NCBI GenBank assembly: GCA_005784505.1
Contig: VCAZ01000012.1
Coordinates: forward strand, 4,221,011 to 4,285,010
Length of the DNA stretch: 64,000 nucleotides
Direction of reading: 5' to 3'
Source of the DNA: Bagarius yarrelli
Taxonomy: Eukaryota; Chordata; Actinopteri; Siluriformes; Sisoridae
Part shown: positions 26,879 to 39,088 of the stretch, one piece after another
Layout: each line of letters begins with the position of its first letter
Numbering within the stretch: position 1 is the first letter of the stretch
Translations under genes and position numbers: made by a program
The notes under the pieces: generated by a model
The model's database searches: none
Told to the model about the DNA's origin: nothing
Seen by the model: the letters and a program-made list of their open reading frames with translations, nothing else

Positions 26879-26901
26879 TGTGTGTGTGTGTGTGTGTGTG
26901 A
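26879..26901. repeat. (GT)n microsatellite
   Basis: About eleven GT units. Confidence 0.9.
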
Positions 26902-28702
26902 AAAGTGTGTGTATGTCATGTTATGAGCGATATGAGAGTTTGACAATATGTGCGAGTGTGTGTAAGAGATGAGGGTTGATGGGTGTTGAGCGTTGGCAGC
27001 TTTTTGACTGCTGCACTTTCAGAAACATAGTGGTTGGAATAAAACAATAGTCTGTTTGTCCGTTTTTAGAGCCGATATCTGAAAATGTAACACGTGTAAC
27101 GAGTGTACATGCATACACAAACTAAGACCCACACAAGCCTACAGTACATTTACTGCACACATTCAGACTCCAGGAACGCCCTGTCTGAGGCTTACCTTTT
27201 CAAAACACACACATGCACTTAAAAAGCTCAGTGGGAAGGCAAGGCATCATCTGGCCACTGGACCAGCAACACATCAATCCCCCATAATCCTCTAGGCCGG
27301 ATGGATAGAGAGGAGTAGGAGAAAGCATCAGGAACACCCCTCCTTTCCCATGCATAAAAAAGGAAAGGGGGAAGGAAAAGCCCCCTCCTTTTGCTCTCTC
27401 TGATTGGGTCATTTCTACTCAATACAATTTGTGAAGCATGAACCCCTGGGCTGGGACTAATAAATGACTTCTCCTTATTGCAGCAGATTACTTCCCATCA
27501 CGGCTCTGGCAAGACAATGAGAAAGGAACCAACCTGGTGGAAAAAAGAAGGGCCGCTTGGCTTAAGGCTGTCTGCTCTACGGGTGACGGAGCAGATAGAG
27601 AGAGAGAGCTGCAGCGGTCAGACTTAAACGCCCTGGACCTTTCACACTCGTCTGCACTCATAAGAGTGATGGCTAGTTTCCAATACATCATTACGCTGTT
27701 GCAACAGAGGAGCAATTTTCTTAAAGTCGACTCACCGTTGGCTCTCTTTTGACGTGGGACTTGTCAGCTGACTCTATCCGAGGATGGGTAGATGATCTGG
27801 CATAGGTACAAGGAATAAATGTTGGGGTAGAAAAAAAAGACAAGAATTTTTGGAAAAACAAAAAACAAAAAAAAACAGGAAAAGCATGAGGGGCTCCTTC
27901 CTGTTCTGAAAAGGCAGTGATGTGAAGCAACTTCTGGTTCCTGTGAAAACGCAGACACAAAAGGCCTGGACAAGCAATAAGCTCTTCCCTTTTCTCTACC
28001 CCCACACACACCCCAGCCCCTTAAGCTAGCGCTTCTTCTCCGTAGATGCATAGGTGTCATATTCCTACCAAACATTCCTACTCCTTTTCTGCTCTAAACG
28101 TCTGCTGTTTTGTTGCTGGATCAGGGCCTCTCTAATGAACTTGGGTGGGGTGGGTGTCCATGGTGCCATTTCTGTGCGAGGAAGGGGGATCTTCAGAACT
28201 CAATGACTGAACGTAATTACTTCTCTCCTTTTCTTCGCTCCTTTTCTCTCAGGCAGCTCTCCCCAGGAGTCGAGCAGGCCCCCGGCTTTCGGGATGGATA
28301 GTCAAACACAAATGCTAGGTCAGGCTGCACCCCGACCTACTGAGGGGAAGGAGAACTCCGTTGGAGGGGGACACAAGACCCCTTAGATCAGCTGTATCGA
28401 ACACACAGGGTGATTCAGCACTAGTCAGACTACCTGCTAAGGCCTTAGCAGTAAAAATGGCCACCAGACTCCGCTTGAAGCAGGAGAGAAAACTTGTGTG
28501 TGAGGTCAGCTAAAATATACCTTCTAACAACTGAATAGTCAGGTTTGTTAAAGTAACAAGTAAGTTTTTGGACTGAAGAACTAATCTAATCTTTCAACAA
28601 TTTACTACTGTTAGTTACTTACTATTACTAACAAAAACCTAGCAAATTAGCAAATACAGTAAAAAGGCACGGATTTAAACAGAAACCAAAAGTAGTCGTG
28701 TT

Positions 28703-28862
28703 AATATTTTGCATTTACAGCATTTGGCAGACACTTTTATTCAGAGCGACTCTGTGGTTAAGGTCCTTACTTAGGGGCCCAACAGGGGTAACTTGGTGGT
28801 GCTGGGAATCAAACCTACAATCTTTCAGTTAGCAGTCCAAAATCTTAACCACTGCACTAATT
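28703..28862 (-). mobile_element. tRNA-derived fish SINE
   Basis: The copy runs from the tail (GCATTTACAGCATTTGGCAG) through GGGGCCCAACAGGGGTAACT, GTGGTGCTGGGAATCAAACC and TTAGCAGTCCAAAATCTTAA, the reversed tRNA-like head. Orientation is minus. Confidence 0.8.
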
Positions 28863-31087
28863 CTTGTATTACTTGTATTAATTTATGTGCAATACAATTG
28901 TATATTAGCTTTTTAAAGTCAGTGTTAAAATCGAGTTTAAAATTAACTAAGATTAAAATATACATTTAGAGTTTACATTTATTATCCTTAGTTAATGTAA
29001 GTTTATTATTGTTAGCAATTAAATAACAACTTGTTGCACCAAAACTAACTTGGGTCTTTTCGAAAAACAAGGATGTATGAATACCTCCTTTCACCACATT
29101 CATTATTTAAATTTGCAAATAACTTTCCCCTCACTCTTAAGATTGTCTTGGAAACATTTTCTTTTGCATCCTGATAGCAATCAGTAAGTTAAGTGCCTAA
29201 TTTATTTATATAATCATACAATGGTAAGAATTCGTGAGAAATGTTTGTCTAATTTATTGTTCAGTCTGAACATTATGATAGCCCTTCCTATCTGCCTCTC
29301 AAAATATTTATTCGCACACCGTTGTGCACCCTGTTCGCACAGACGGGATATTCCATCAGCAGAGGTTGCCAGATCAAGCAGTTTCCTGCACAGTTGGGTG
29401 GTTTTGAATTGAATTGTGTGCGTACAAATTGTCTTGAGCAGGTGTACAATACTTGGGATCAGTATGGCGTTTTAAAACATACATTTTATAGGCTAAATAT
29501 TTATCAAAAACCAAAAAAAGTGTAAAAGATGACACAAGAAATAGAATGAAATTGAAGCCCCTTTTCAATTTAAGTGAACAGACAGTTCTTCTCTATCTAT
29601 ATAACAAACCATCGACTCTATCTGGCAACAATGTCATCAGCATTTTCGTATACAGCAGGAAAAAAGATGGATTAAAACAGAGCAAAAACCTGAAACCTGT
29701 TGTGTTTTATGCTGGAGGTTTGGACGACGGCGGTGGGAAAGTACACTTTTTAGACTACAGTAGAATTTTCCCATAAAGTCCCACTGCAGCTTTGATAATA
29801 AGAGCTATTAATCGTCTATAGTATATACAATTTATAACACTACAAAATGTATAAAAAAATCTAACCGGTAAATACCAGTGCAAAGCACTGAAATATAAGT
29901 ATCTAAATGTATAAAAATGTAATAATAGATGGCAAGAGCCTAAACCCATAATTAAAAGACATGATGCTCATCATTTTAACAAATAAACGCTTTATTTTCT
30001 ACCAGCAAAAGCAGGTGAAGAATTAATGCTCTTATACTCTATAAGCGCTATTTGTTCCGTTCCACATTCTGGCTGTGTTTTATTAGTTAGGCAAAGGATT
30101 TAAATTGAGGACGCAGGTGGACCTAAATCAGCACCACAACACACTAACACACACGACTCTTCCTAGAGCTCTATCAGATAAACACACCTGACCGAGGCAA
30201 TGATTTCTTCAGTAGGGGGTAAAGTAGCAATTCAGGGTTTTTTTTAGTAGACGATAGCAGACACATTCTCTTAGCATTTGAGATTATTATCTTTTGTCTG
30301 CAGGCTATATGGTGTTAACCGATTGTTACTGATTTTCTAGCTCATTCTAAGTGCCGTGTACACCTACCTTGACACCTCGCGAGGCGACACACTGCCACTA
30401 ACCGTGAAGAATGATAATTATGGCATAAAACACACACAGTGGCTGTTGAGATTTATTTGAATAAACTCTTCTGCATTCAAAAATGAGACACTGAATGCTT
30501 GGCTAACATTGGGCAAAAATCTTTGTTGTTCCTACACACACACTTTCACGGTGCTCCCCAAACCGCAAGTAAGAGGTAGCCCATTTACACTGGAAGTTTA
30601 TATTTTTCACCAATACACTAATCAGATAAATGATCTTAATTTTTCAGGCAAACTTGTAGCAGCTATCATTTGGGTGGTAGAGCTGGGGTGGGGGTGCCTA
30701 AGATTGCCCACCAATAAGGTGGCACTGAAATACCCTCTGATGGATGCAAAGCAAATTAACTCGAGGGTGCTAATCACTTTCCCCTAATGAAAGCATAGAA
30801 ACACACACACATACACACAGTCCTCGAGGCGCATACCCTTGCCATTGAAAACCATTGTAGGACATCACTTCCATGTCAATGTGCTAATCTAGTTTTCAAT
30901 TAGGGTTATTCAAGACTTGACTTTTAATTTCACCTAAGGAAAAGCTAAAAGTCCCCCCCCCATCACCAGCACCACTAGCTGCACTGATAATACAAAGTAG
31001 GAAAAAAGGTAGAAAAAAAACACCTGAATCTCAGGTTACATTAAGATTACATAATGTCATATTTCTGCCATTTTTTATTTTTTTTTA
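28863..31087. other. AT-rich non-coding stretch
   Basis: No gene is recognised. The mixed-composition block at about 30575-30790, including a GTGGGGGTGCCTAAGATTGC stretch, is not an obvious repeat and might be regulatory. Confidence 0.35.
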
Positions 31088-31192
31088 TACAACTGAGCAA
31101 ACAGTGGCAACTTGGTGGTGCTAAAAATCGAACCCTGATCTCTCAGATATTAGTCCAACGCCCTAACCACTTCGCTACTACTTTCCCTAAGA
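31088..31192 (-). mobile_element. tRNA-derived SINE, head half
   Basis: ACAACTGAGCAAACAGTGGC, CTTGGTGGTGCTAAAAATCG and the reversed head ATTAGTCCAACGCCCTAACC are present; the tail is missing. Confidence 0.65.
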
Positions 31193-31455
31193 TTTGTCCA
31201 AAGATTATAAAGAGCTTTTGAAAGTGTTTCTAAAATGGAAAAATAAAACCTTGCAAAAATGTAGATTAAATAAATTAAAAAAAATTCTTTCCTGTCAAAC
31301 TTTACTTTTTTAAGCATAGTGCAGTAATTTTATCATATAGTCATTCATTTTGTGAAAAACTGTTTTGTCATTTCTTTAACAATACCATATACCTAAATAG
31401 GAATGCAGTTAATTAACATCACAGAAGTAAATTATAAAAAAAATTTTGAGATTAT

Positions 31456-31598
31456 TTAGGGAGCACAGTAGTTAAGGTGTTGAAAGATCAGGGTTTGATT
31501 CCCAGTACCACCAAGTTACCAATGCTGGGCCCCTGAGCAGGGCCCTTTACCCCCAGTTGCTCATTGTCCAAAAATATAAATGTAAGTCGCTCTTAAAT
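31456..31598 (+). mobile_element. tRNA-derived fish SINE
   Basis: The head (AGCACAGTAGTTAAGGTG, GGGTTTGATTCCCAGTACC), the TGGGCCCCTGAGCAGGGCCC core and the AAATGTAAGTCGCTCTT tail occur in order. Confidence 0.8.
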
Positions 31599-34500
31599 GT
31601 ATAGATACACACACACACACAAACTGGTCACAAATAATCACTAAATTCTAGGCTAATATTTCTTTCTTACTTTCTCTTGCCCTTGCTCTGTCTCCTTCTA
31701 ATTCCTGACTAGGGGGGATTTGTGATAGAGGAAAGAGTGTGACCTGGTTGCTGAAGTATATCTGTAATTACCAGGGCATTAGAGTCACACACAAAACCCA
31801 CTGAAAAGTCTCATTTTTTTATTTAATTTCCCTCATCACCATTATAGCAGAGCCAAAGCAGACAAGTGCGGTTCACCATTTCCTCACCTTATTAAGCCAC
31901 CTGACAAATCTTTCATATCATATTAGTGTAGTAAGCCCATATTAGTGTGTAGAATTCACTGTAATAACAAAAATGGTATCTTAGTAATAAAAGGTCTGTG
32001 CCAAACACTAAAGGTTTAGGAGTTCAAGTTTTGAATCTACAGTTTATGGTTGGGCTGTATTTATACTGTAAAAAAGTCTAGAATAAAGAGTCTAATAATT
32101 GTCATGTTTAAAAGTATGTAATTATCCTGAACTTATATAAATGAATGCTAGGAAAGCATAATAAGCAAAACAGTATACAAATGTACCTTTACTTAATGTA
32201 AATGTATACTTAATCGAACAACAGTGGTCCTTTACTACCAATTATCTACTGTAAATTAGCTTTGTACTCGAAAGTTTTTTTTACAGTGTTAGACTACAAC
32301 TTTTCACACTGGATCAGTTGTGCATAGCTGCAATTTTACCACACATTTGCTAAAGCATGATGGTTTCAAACTGTCTTAGGTTTTCATTCTGGATCCTGGA
32401 ATAAAGATGAGCATCTATAAAAGAGTGACATTTGTGTGAACTGATGCTGAAGTGAAGGTGATACAATCGGCAGAGCATGAACAGATCCATATCTGTATCT
32501 GTATAGGCCAGGAGTGGCTTAGAACGAGGGGGAGGTGCACTTTTGACGTGCTTGAGGAGATGAACTGCTCTAATTGATGCCTCCTTGTCTCCTCAATCTT
32601 ATGTCCTTCAGCCTGTGACCCAGAAATCGATTGATGTCGACCGTATTTAAGGATGCATCACTTCTCTAAATGCACCGAGAGTAATCTAAGGGTGAGGAAT
32701 ACATCAACAATACACAGGTGTAATAGCGGACAATAGTATAGGACATAGATTTCCCAGCCCTTTCAAAAATCCTGAAATAATTAAATCAATAACATAATAA
32801 TAACTACTAATGATATGAACGTAATAATTGGGTTGCAGGTTTGATTCCCTAACACACTAACACAGGGTTGCAGATGTGTGTAAAGTTTGTTTTCCCACGC
32901 TTTAGGAGTTTTCTCTGGGTATTTGTGTGTTTTTTTGCCCCGAAGTTTAAGAATGCATCGCAGGTGTGTTTGTGTGTGTGTGTAAAAATGTGCACTGTGA
33001 AAGGTACTGAAATCCTTCAGTGCTGGTTTCCTTTATTGCATTCTCTGAGGTTAGAGCCAGAATAAAAAAAAATAATAAAGGGCACTAATAAAGAAAGGAG
33101 AAGTATTATCACTTTTTTGTGTTCAGATGCAAGAGAATGTTGTTGTTGTTTTTTTAACTTTAACATTTGTTAATACATATTTAAATTAAGTTTATTTTCA
33201 TTTTGTGTGTGAGTTCAGCACTATTTTACATGGACTTTTATTTATTTATTTATTTTATCTGTTAATTAATTGGTTATCGGGAAGTATGGGCCAAAGCTAT
33301 CGGTATCAGTAAAATCCAATATCGTTCGACCTCTACTATGTACTACCTTGTCCGCTCTTTGTTCGATAGGCAGCTAAGAAATTGAGATCTTTAACACTTT
33401 TTAAAGTTTGCTCTGGGAAAAGCTATTTTTTTTCAGAATACTCAAACCAGGGCTCACAAAATTGCTAACCCAACGTCCGGAGGCTAATGTGTCTATCCCC
33501 ACCCTGCACATCAGACTACTTTATAAGGAGGAAAATATTTTGCAATGCTTTTGCATTCTCTGACAAATACAGTTGGGTATTTATGTTTTCTGAAATTTTT
33601 TAAGCAGCAATTTAAATTAAAATTTACTTTTAATTTGCATGTGACATGTAAAATCTTGTGCAACAACTTGAACATGTGATAGAGACACGTGTGCGACGTA
33701 GAGTGAATTGTTAAAATTGGCTGACATCTGGAAAAAGTGGTTGCGCAGTGGTAAAGGTGTTGGACTGCTAATTGGAAGATTAGAGTTCGAATCCCAGCAC
33801 CACCAAATTGCACTGTTGGGACCCTGAGCAAGACTCTTAACCCTCAATTGCTCAATTGTGCCAAATGCTGTAAATGTAAATGTAGGATGTTCAGTTACTG
33901 TAGAACTGAATGTTTGCATTGCTAATGGGAATTTTATTATTTTATATGATTATTTGTGTTTTAAAAAAGTTTTTGATTGATGTTTTGTCTCCCTTACAAT
34001 ATTCTACGTTAAAATAATGTCATTTTTATTCGGGCTACTTAAATAGTCCAAGGGGCTACCAGGAAATGTCAAACTTTGCGAGCCCTTTAAAGTGCAGCCT
34101 CTCATCGTGTGATCTGCTTTAAAACACTTCAGTGGAGAGTCTCCTTAACAACTCACTCAACACACAGCAAATCATGACCCCTGGCATGACCCTGACACGC
34201 ACTGTGGTATACCAGTATGGGGGTGATAGTAATTAGAAAAACTCAAAAGTATCCAGTATGGATATAAGAAAGGTGCCACCACTGTAATCAATGTTCATAC
34301 TGCTGAGCAAACCAGACTCTCTATAGCACCCATCCAGCACGTTTGACTAAGTTCTATTGTGTTGCTCTTGAACGCTGCTGGAAATAAGAGCACTTAAAGC
34401 AACAGCATGCTTAACTCCTCACAGTCCTGACGAGACAGATCCAACTAATCCAACATGCATCCTTACAAGAGACAGAGACTGTGGCTAGTCAGATCTATTG

Positions 34501-36369
34501 GGATTTAAGATGGAGGAAAGGCAATAGACCCCCTTTCTTTACTGACAATGCAGCTGACCTGCTGAGACGAGAGGGACATGGGGGAGAAGTTTGGACCTAC
34601 CAAGGCGCAAGATCAATTAGGGGTGGCTGAGAGAAGCATCTGAAAGAAAGAAGGATGACCCTGCGTTAAAGAGGGGAAGAGGGCTGGAAAAAAGGGGTGA
34701 TGCTGCCAGCGCTTATTAAGCCAACAGAAGAACAAGAAAGACAAAGAATGAACTGATAGTGTCTTACTTTTGATAAAACACACAAAAGTATGTTCAGACA
34801 CATATTTGTATCAGTTTTAAATTTAATCTAAAATAAAAAGAAAGGAACTAATGTGTCTGTATTATTATTATTATTATTAATGTCCAAGACAGAAATCTAA
34901 TTCTGAGGTAAAATTCTTAAGCCAGGATAGCAGTCTGCTAATACACATGGTCTTGTCCAGTAGTCTTACAAGACTTAAATAAAGAGAAACAAAAGTATAT
35001 TTAGGGTTTAGTGTACTTAATGATTTGAAACTCACAACAAGTGATGTAAATTGTTTGTCATTTTTTTTGTCTTTATCAGTTTGATAGTTGTATTATTAGG
35101 ACGCTTCCTTTGGAAAGTGTTAGTGATCTACAATATGCAAACTGAACTCTTTTAGAAACATTTGGGGTTTTTTGGCTCTCTGTAAGGTTTAAAGAATTTT
35201 TTTGAAAACGACTTTCAATACTTTTTATCTTTTGAATATAACCTTATATTTATTTGTTACACCCCTACATCCTTATTCTTTATTTATACAACTGTGCACA
35301 GCTGTACTTACAAACTATTTTATTTATCAATTCACCTTCTGATGTTGTCGACTTATAGTTACATATTTGTAGATTTTTTTAATCTCATCTTACTGTCACT
35401 GTGTACTGGAATCTTGTGACGCTAATGCAAATTCCTTGCATGTGCCAATAAATCATACTTATAAAAACATGACACAGATCAAATTTTTCCATGTTTTACA
35501 TCAATGCCGCATTTCAGCGGGGAAGCAGGAAAGTGGGCAAAATTTTTTTTGGGGGGGGGCATTAAAAATACTGTTAGACATTAGAAATAAGAAATTTTGT
35601 GCATAGCCTTAATAGTACAGGGACTAAACGTGATTGAAAGCTTAAACCGCTTTTTCCACCTATACTATTAATGCTTTGTGAAGAATCTTTTATTTGTCTA
35701 ATTGACTGTTTTACTAAGTCCAACCTCACATGCTGCTTATATTTCTCCTCGTTCACAGGCTAAATTAAATGTCTCTAATTGCTCAATTGTGCCTGCCAGT
35801 GGCTCCTTGGAGATCTGCAGCCAAAGCAGAATTCAAACCCACCATCACTGTTTAACTCAAATGTCCAGGAATAATTTATCATTCTTTAAATACAGGAAAA
35901 GACAGCAGTATAACACGTCCCGGCACAACAGTGTTATGTTTTTATCATTCTGTAGCATACTTTAAACATTCCATGTCTGAGTGTCTGTCAAATGTCTTAA
36001 ATGCTGTATTAATTTCTTATGCTGCTTTCTTGAGAATCAGTGCAGCCGCCCTCAGTGTAAATGAACTGGTTTTAATATCGTTTGAAAGCGGTCGAATATG
36101 CAGAAGATGCAAAAAAAACCAGAAGATTCTGCAGGAACTGGAGGATTTTTTTAAAGGAACTGTGGGCAGTTTAACCACTCAGGACAAACAAGGGACACAG
36201 GAAAAAGTAGTGCAAATGATGAAATCATTTTCGGTGTCAGCACACAGTATTGGCAATGAAGGAAATGTAAACATTTAAACTGGTTTATTTGTATAAATTA
36301 AGTAATTATTTTTATTATTATTATTATTTTATAGTATTATATACTATTTATATATTCATGTTTTAAATA
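31599..36369. other. Non-coding stretch with one SINE
   Basis: AT-rich, with an ATT triplet run at 34861-34879 and a TTTA run near 33238-33256. Blocks at about 31740-31930 and 32470-32700 look less repetitive and might be conserved elements. An unexplained 115-codon plus-strand frame lies at 35931-36278. No gene is recognised. Confidence 0.4.
33735..33888 (+). mobile_element. tRNA-derived fish SINE
   Basis: The head is clear: GGTTGCGCAGTGGTAAAGGT is A-box-like and AGAGTTCGAATCCCAGC is B-box-like. The core CTGTTGGGACCCTGAGCAAG and tail AAATGCTGTAAATGTAAATG follow. Confidence 0.85.
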
Positions 36370-36640
36370 CAGTGCCTTGAAAAAGTATTAATCCCCCTTG
36401 AACGTTTTTCACATTTTGTCACTTTAAATGTATTTTATCGAGATTTTATTTAATGAACCAACACAAAGTAGCACATTAATTGTGAAGTGAAATAAAAACG
36501 ACACATGGTAATCCACTTTACAATTATGTGCTACTTTGTGTTGGTCTATCGAATAAAAAACATTTAAGTTTGTGATTGTAAGGTGACAAAGTGTGAAAAA
36601 AAAGTTTAAAGGGTATAAATACTTTTTAACGGCGCTTAAT
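36370..36640. mobile_element. Palindromic Tc1-type MITE
   Basis: The left end reads CAGTGCCTTGAAAAAGTATT and the right end reads GGTATAAATACTTTTTAACG, with matching TTTTTCACATTTTGTCAC and GTGACAAAGTGTGAAAAA inside, so the ends are inverted repeats. The interior has long arms as well (CCAACACAAAGTAGCAC against GTGCTACTTTGTGTTGG). It has no transposase and is a non-autonomous element that must have used a Tc1/mariner enzyme. Confidence 0.8.
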
Positions 36641-36945
36641 TTCTGTAACCATTTGTTATGTAGAATTTCATATTGTGTTCTCGCTAATGTTTTGAACCCA
36701 AATAACCCATTATTTTTCATTTCTAACCAATTAGCAGATTAAATATAGGAGGTGCAAACTTCTGACCTCAGCCGTGTTTGTTTTTGCTAATATTTATAAA
36801 TGTCTTGTTTAGATATGTCGTATGTCATACATGTAAAACAGATTCCACGCATCTCTACATAAAACAAAGAAATTCTAATTCAAGGTAAATTTATGTGGTA
36901 GGAAAAAAGGTTTGTGTTCAAAATCTCCCAAAAGTGGTTACTTAC

Positions 36946-37010
36946 ACACATTTCCGGTGTTGTCAAAGCTCTTGAGCACCTCCTCCATTTTAATTGGCCC
37001 ATGGCTGTCT
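36946..37010 (-). CDS. camkmt: camkmt exon 3
   Basis: The 65-nt exon lies between ATGCTTTAG and GTAAGTAACC. It encodes DSHGPIKMEEVLKSFDNTGN and VC. Phase 2 entry and phase 1 exit match the neighbouring exons. Confidence 0.88.
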
Positions 37011-38603
37011 CTAAAGCATGAAACAAGTTTAAAAATCAGTGATGCAGAAAGGTGAGAAAGTAAACCAACCCATAGACATGGTCTGTGTTCAAATACTTAT
37101 CTATGACGTACTAACCGGATTAAGGCACTGTATTGAGGAAAGCAGGCACTTCTGTACTCAATCCACCGCCCATCAGGTGGGCCATCGCTCTCCAGTGAGG
37201 GAATCTCAGTCCTGGAGAAAAGGTTAAAGGAGGAAAACCTGCGAACTGATACTGGCTGAACCTTAATACTGTCGAGCTTCTTCTGTTTCAATACCTGGAA
37301 AAAAAGGTAGTCGTTTATTTCTAATCAGTTATAATTAAAAATATAATTGATGTGTAAATTGCGGCATTCGTTGAAATGATCTGATTGTGATATCACATTA
37401 TTTTTCCTTTATATACATATGTGGGCACAAATGTATTGGAATTACATCCATCAAATCGATATGTTTATTAAATATTTTATTTTATTTTAAATACAACTAT
37501 TACCCAAATAATAACATCCACATTTCTGGAAAAAGGCAGTGTATCAGGGTGAATTGATCATTTGGGATGCACAGTTTTGAGGAGTAGCTACTTACATGTA
37601 TCGGCATTGCGTCATTTAATGGAAAAAATAAATTTAACAGTCGCGCTCTGTCATTACTAAGAAAAAAATTACATTTTATGTAATCAAAATAACGGTAAAT
37701 AACATTTATTTATGGTATTTGGCGGTTGTAAATGTTAGGGGGTTAGGGGCCTTACTGGGTTAGGGACCCAGCACAGGCAACTTGGTGGTGCTGGGAATCA
37801 AACCCTGATATTCCAATTATCAGTCCAACAACTTAAGCACTGTGCAACCACTTCCCCACTTCTAATAATGTAACCAATTACAAATAGGGACTATTTTCTT
37901 TAAAAACCTTTGACATTTTTATTAATATTAATGTCTTTTGTTAAAGCCGTTTATTACAGCTCTGCTATTCTAATGCTTTAAACTGCTTCTCTGGTTTGAG
38001 TTTGCAGCATACCGCGTCTGCAAGTTGACAGTATGTCCTGTCATAGCCAAGATAACCAAAAAAATGTCTAAACTATATAAAAGATTTAGTTTTTGCTGAG
38101 AAGTCTGGTTTTGTGGTTTGGAAATAATTCAAAAGTAAGAAGCAATCAAGAAGTGATCAAATGTAATCGCTATTATAGTGCAACTAAAAAAAAGTTACAC
38201 TACTTTTTATTTAAAACAGGATCATTTGTTATCTCTAACCTTATTACATTTCCAAAGTAACCCTTCCCATCAGTTAGTGCTCCAGTTTATCCCACAGGTG
38301 TTCAGGGGAGGATTGAGATCAGGACTCTGATCAGGATTGATAGTGCATATAGAAATCAAGAGACACTAAAGGAGTGTGTAATACAATCATTCTTTAGGAA
38401 TAAGCTATTAATATAAAATATGACCCCGTGTGCATTAGAGAGATAATATACACGACTCTGTCACCTGTCGGAAATTGTCCACCTGGCCTAGCGCATCTGT
38501 CCCACAGTGTGAATCCGAATCCTGATCTGATTTGTTTACATGCTTGGCGACCGAACATCTCTAAATGATTTGATCCCGGGCTACCTGTTGGGTTTGACTC
38601 CAT
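36946..38603 (-). CDS. camkmt: Calmodulin-lysine N-methyltransferase, 5' exons
   Basis: CAMKMT trimethylates a lysine of calmodulin. Exon 2 (37116-37294) encodes VLKQKKLDSIK, VSVRRFSSFNLFS and a segment ending FPQYSALIR, which follow the human protein closely. Exon 3 (36946-37010) encodes a segment with MEEVLKSFDNTGNVC. The junctions are AG/GT and the phases agree (exon 2 ends in phase 2, exon 3 starts with one base). A possible exon 1 lies at 38465-38603. The methyltransferase core (human WPSEEVLAYYCL onward) was not found in the window; in mammals this gene has very long introns, so the missing exons are probably to the left. It is head to head with PREPL, as in mammals. Identity is firm; exon 1 is not. 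Confidence 0.85.
37116..37294 (-). CDS. camkmt: camkmt exon 2
   Basis: It starts after TTTTTTTCCAG in phase 0 with VLKQKKLDSIKVQPVSVRRF and ends in ATC CG/GTTAGT, phase 2. The open frame is complete, and the SVRRF-SFNLFS stretch is the most conserved N-terminal motif of the family. Confidence 0.92.
37700..37862 (-). mobile_element. tRNA-derived fish SINE in camkmt intron 1
   Basis: TTATTTATGGTATTTGGCGG, CAACTTGGTGGTGCTGGGAA and ATTATCAGTCCAACAACTTA appear in tail-to-head order. Confidence 0.75.
38268..38350 (+). repeat. Tc1-type MITE fragment
   Basis: CTCCAGTTTATCCCACAGGT and GTTCAGGGGAGGATTGAGAT match the interior of the MITE family (compare 47770-47830). Confidence 0.5.
38465..38603 (-). 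CDS. camkmt: camkmt exon 1 (tentative)
   Basis: An ATG-initiated frame starts MESNPTGSPGSNHLEMFGRQ; the human protein also starts with MES. The donor is GACAG/GTGACAG. The frame ends in phase 1 but exon 2 needs phase 0. The neighbouring frame ends ALGQVDNFRQ, which resembles the human LG...RQ end of exon 1 but has no start codon. One base gained or lost inside the exon would join the two, so the model is uncertain. Confidence 0.4.
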
Positions 38604-39064
38604 TTTATACTTAAATAACTAAAAAATACACTGTCCAGTAACGAAGTAGCCTAAATACGCAAATATTATCTTTTATATTTGCTTATACTATTTGAAAAAC
38701 AAAAATAAGTAATAAATATACTGTCACAAGTTGCCGGAACCAAGGCACCCTTGTAGCCAGCCCTTAACACGGGCTACTTCCGCATATTCCTGCGTTCTCC
38801 TGTCAAGGACACCAATTCATTACCGAACACATCGAGCTCAGATTGCCTAGTCGTAGTTAGCTGACGGCTCGTATGCTTATTGTATCTGTTAAATGTCATC
38901 TCGCACTGCGGCTGAGTTTTGAAGTCCACATGAAGCTTTGAAACGTAAACATCAAGACACGTTTTAACTCGGAATGGTTTAAGTAGAATCTTTATGATCG
39001 TTTTTTATTTTCGCGTGTGTAGCACGAAGCTTGAACCTGTCCGTTCAGGAGACAATGCATCCGA
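38604..39064. promoter_or_regulatory. Likely bidirectional camkmt/prepl promoter
   Basis: About 460 bp separate the putative camkmt start from the prepl start codon. The interval has ETS-type sites in both orientations: CCGGAA at 38734-38739 and ACTTCCG at 38776-38782. There is no obvious TATA box placed for either gene. It is CpG-richer than the introns. A shared promoter is known for the human pair; here it is inferred from the layout. Confidence 0.55.
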
Positions 39065-39088
39065 ATGACAGCACGTCTGAATCTGGCG
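39065..39088 (+). CDS. prepl: prepl exon 1 (start codon)
   Basis: The ATG at 39065 gives MTARLNLA, ending in phase 0 at GGCG/GTAAGA and joining exon 2 in frame. The earlier ATG at 39056 would enter exon 2 out of frame and meet a stop, so I chose 39065. An in-frame TGA lies just upstream. Confidence 0.6.

Larger units (their letters stand above)
26061..28702. other. Non-coding stretch, possible conserved elements
   Basis: No coding exon is recognised. A triplet-rich tract (AGTAGTAGTAG, AGCAGCAGTAGCAGCAG) lies at about 26468-26510 and a GT microsatellite at 26879-26901. The block 26690-26840 is rich in homeobox-type words and is listed separately. Confidence 0.4.

Noticed and set aside
39056..39088. 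Earlier prepl start at 39056
   Set aside because: That frame enters exon 2 in the wrong phase and reaches a stop; the ATG at 39065 chains in frame.
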